Positions 62,197-64,000 of a DNA stretch of 64,000 nt are shown here, in pieces. Within the stretch, counting starts at the first letter, position 1. Every line of letters begins with the position of its first letter. A program made the position numbers and the translations under genes. Under the pieces are notes generated by a model. That model saw only the letters and a list, made by a program, of their open reading frames with translations. It did no database searches and had not been told where the DNA came from. Source of the stretch: Mycolicibacterium aubagnense (GTDB lineage Bacteria; Actinomycetota; Actinomycetes; Mycobacteriales; Mycobacteriaceae); NCBI RefSeq assembly GCF_010730955.1, contig NZ_AP022577.1, positions 4,402,001 through 4,466,000 on the forward strand. Reading direction: 5' to 3'.

Positions 62197-63165
62197 TTAT
62201 CCCGTGACAGGAGCGACGATCGGCGCGGGTACGCCTGTCGTGCGCCGCCAGAGGCGCGACACGTTCGTCAGGCGCGCCAGCGCATTGGTGTCGTCGGAGG
62301 TCCTGGAGACCAGCGCCGATGCCGGCGGCGAGTCAGTTGTCCACTCGCCCAACGCTTCACACAACGCGGGGAGCAGCTGCTGGGCGGCCAGCGAGTACCC
62401 GGCGGCCGACGGGTGGAACATGTCCGAGGAGAAGAGCACCTCGGGAGCCTTGAGGAAATCGGGCGACAGCAGGTCGGAGAACGGCACCGGCACGCCGCCG
62501 AAGGAACGGACCTGCCCGGCCTGGGCCCGGGCCAACCGTAAGCCACGATTGCGGGTCACCCACCGCAACGGCTGCGGGATGGCGGCGATGGCGCCGAAAT
62601 CCGGGCAGGTGCCCACGACCACGACCGCGCCGCTCGCGCTGAGCCGTTGCACCGCATTACCGAGGCGGCGGGCCGACTGCCATATCCCGTTGACCGCGGT
62701 GATGTCGTTGGCCCCGATCATGATGACCGCGGCGTCCGGTGGCGGGCCGGCCACGAACATGGCATCGATCTGGCCGGACAACCCCTTCGAGGTCGCGCCC
62801 ACGATGGCCTTGGTGGACAGCCGGATTCGCTTGCCGGACTGCTGTGCCAGCCCACGGGCGAGCAGTACGCCGGGCACTTCGTCGGCGTTGTGGCAGCCGT
62901 ATCCCGTCGCGGTGGAGTCGCCGAAGATCATCAAATGCAGGTCGAAAGGCACCCCGCGCTGCCATCTTTCGACGGGTCCGCCACCGGGGCTGTAGACGCC
63001 GTCGGCTCTCGGCGGGACGTCCCACGACTTGGGTATCACCCGGCGGGCCTTGGCGGCCTGCCCGGTCAACAGATTTCGCGCCCCGACGTAGAACGAGCCC
63101 GTCGAGGCAATGGTGGCTGCGGTCGCCAGAGCGATGGTCGTCCGGCGCGGTGCACGTATGCCCAC
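62197..63165 (-). CDS. exported or membrane-anchored SGNH/GDSL hydrolase (Rv1075c-like)
   Basis: A 322-aa esterase. The N-terminus has one hydrophobic stretch (TIALATAATIASTGSFYVGA, residues about 9-28), either signal or anchor. SGNH blocks are visible: block I FGDSTATGYG (Ser nucleophile), block III IGANDIT (Asn), block V SDMFHPSAAGY (Asp, His). Rv1075c is reported as a GDSL lipase/esterase. GTG 63165 is chosen since it starts the anchored protein directly; an in-frame ATG at 63228 would add 21 residues. Confidence 0.88.
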   Translation of the reverse strand: MGIRAPRRTTIALATAATIASTGSFYVGARNLLTGQAAKARRVIPKSWDVPPRADGVYSPGGGPVERWQRGVPFDLHLMIFGDSTATGYGCHNADEVPGVLLARGLAQQSGKRIRLSTKAIVGATSKGLSGQIDAMFVAGPPPDAAVIMIGANDITAVNGIWQSARRLGNAVQRLSASGAVVVVGTCPDFGAIAAIPQPLRWVTRNRGLRLARAQAGQVRSFGGVPVPFSDLLSPDFLKAPEVLFSSDMFHPSAAGYSLAAQQLLPALCEALGEWTTDSPPASALVSRTSDDTNALARLTNVSRLWRRTTGVPAPIVAPVTG

Positions 63166-63371
63166 GGCGTTCAGTTTAGGTGGGTTGCCCAGATTCGCAG
63201 GTCGATGAACCGCGGGTGGCCCGGTCACGTAACCATATCGACTGGGGCATTAATTAGGTGACTTTGATTGTTGATCTATGTAGCAGTGACAAGCTAAGTT
63301 ACGCGGGTTGTCTATTTAGTGACGTAAATAACGAAGTGCACCGGAACTACAAAGGCGTAGGAGTGGTGGCG

Positions 63372-64000
63372 ATGACCGCACCGAGCAGGGTTGTCAGAAC
63401 CCATAGTGTTGCTATAAGTGCTGCTAAGGGGCGGAAACCACGCCGCTATCCCGTCAGCGACGGCGCACCCGTAGAGATCGTCGAGGACGGTCCCAGCCTG
63501 GCCGGACGCCTGATGTCGGTGGCTGCGACCCTCGCCATCAAGTCAACTCTGACCATCGGCAGCTACGTTCCGAAGGCCCCCTGGCCGTGGGGAATGGTCG
63601 ACTTCGTCGCCCGCGTCATGCGGCCCGAGCCGGGCACCGTCCGCGCCACGATCGGTTTGCCGAACTGTACGGCGCACCTGGTCCGGGCCAAAGGCGTGTT
63701 GCCGGCCGACGGCAGGCGCAGCGTCATCCTCTACATGCACGGCGGGGCTTTCCTGACCTGCGGCGTGCACACCCATGGTCGGGTGGTCGGTGCGCTGTCG
63801 AAGTACGCCGACGCTCCCGTCTTGGTGGTCGACTACCGGATGATCCCCAAGCATTCGATCGGCGAGGCGCTCGAGGACTGCCACGACGCCTACCGCTGGT
63901 TGCGCCTGAAGGGCTACGAGCCGGATCAGATCGTGCTCGCCGGGGATTCGGCGGGCGGCTATCTGTCACTGGCGCTGGCCGAGAAGCTGCAGGAGGAAGG
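63372..64000 (+). CDS. lipU: LipU-type alpha/beta-hydrolase esterase, cut by window end
   Basis: The first 209 residues are present; the gene runs past the end. It is a hormone-sensitive-lipase type esterase: HGGAF at residues 123-127 for the oxyanion hole, and the nucleophile in GDSAGG (Ser193). The Asp and His of the triad lie beyond the window. Start ATG 63372 follows GGAGTGGTGGCG. It matches the position of lipU (Rv1076) after the SGNH gene in M. tuberculosis. It hydrolyses short- or medium-chain esters. Confidence 0.88.
   Translation, partial: MTAPSRVVRTHSVAISAAKGRKPRRYPVSDGAPVEIVEDGPSLAGRLMSVAATLAIKSTLTIGSYVPKAPWPWGMVDFVARVMRPEPGTVRATIGLPNCTAHLVRAKGVLPADGRRSVILYMHGGAFLTCGVHTHGRVVGALSKYADAPVLVVDYRMIPKHSIGEALEDCHDAYRWLRLKGYEPDQIVLAGDSAGGYLSLALAEKLQEE

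Overview
The window comes from a high-GC actinobacterium, most likely a rapidly growing Mycobacterium/Mycolicibacterium. The evidence is mycobacterial gene content (cutinase, MCE protein, LpqV-type lipoprotein, FadD/EchA/FadA enzymes, a KstR-type operator, IS1081-like transposase). In addition, the genes from about 38.9 kb onward follow in outline the order I remember for M. tuberculosis Rv1057-Rv1076 (beta-propeller, fadD14, Rv1059-type reductase, patatins, lpqV, rhodanese, Rv1069c-type hydrolase, echA8, echA9, Bax-inhibitor-like, fadA3, SGNH hydrolase, lipU). That synteny is from memory and was not searched.

Region 1 (1-2.9 kb): a split cyclic-di-GMP module (GAF-GGDEF cyclase, then a separate EAL protein), a tRNA-Leu(UAA) gene with a short variable arm, and a cupin. 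A degenerate copy of the 3' half of the tRNA lies about 0.9 kb downstream, as expected of an old integration site.

Region 2 (3.6-24.9 kb): an accessory region. It opens with a three-gene cassette (885-aa protein of unknown fold, caspase/CHAT-like Cys-His protein, 183-aa protein), then a small membrane protein and a cutinase. Next come two PGRS-like secreted proteins whose 3' ends form a ~1-kb inverted repeat around IS21 debris, a secreted protein and a MarR regulator. A third, decayed PGRS-like paralog and a fragment of a dehydrogenase gene follow. Two IS256-family elements each sit inside the 5' end of a gene with an 8-bp target duplication, and removing each element on paper restores the reading frame. 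Both transposase genes carry a one-base lesion.

Region 3 (25-38.6 kb): an orphan MceA-like protein, a STAS/ATPase-type regulator, a lipoprotein, a MalT-like LuxR regulator, and a minus-strand operon (187-aa protein, DyP-like peroxidase, 337-aa protein, BASS transporter) in which each gene overlaps the next by 4 nt. Then a DUF3060-type protein and a DcuS/DcuR-like two-component system divergent from a DctA transporter.

Region 4 (38.9-64 kb): the conserved lipid-metabolism backbone. It holds a TetR/hydrolase pair, a lipid-transfer thiolase and a reductase sharing a KstR-type operator, a zinc alcohol dehydrogenase, two convergent patatins and an LCP cell-wall enzyme. A short leader ORF with tandem Cys codons precedes cysteine dioxygenase and rhodanese and looks like a cysteine-responsive attenuator. 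The end carries echA8/echA9/fadA3, purT, a nuclease-like gene between two copies of a 61-bp hairpin repeat, an SGNH hydrolase, and a LipU-type esterase cut by the window edge.
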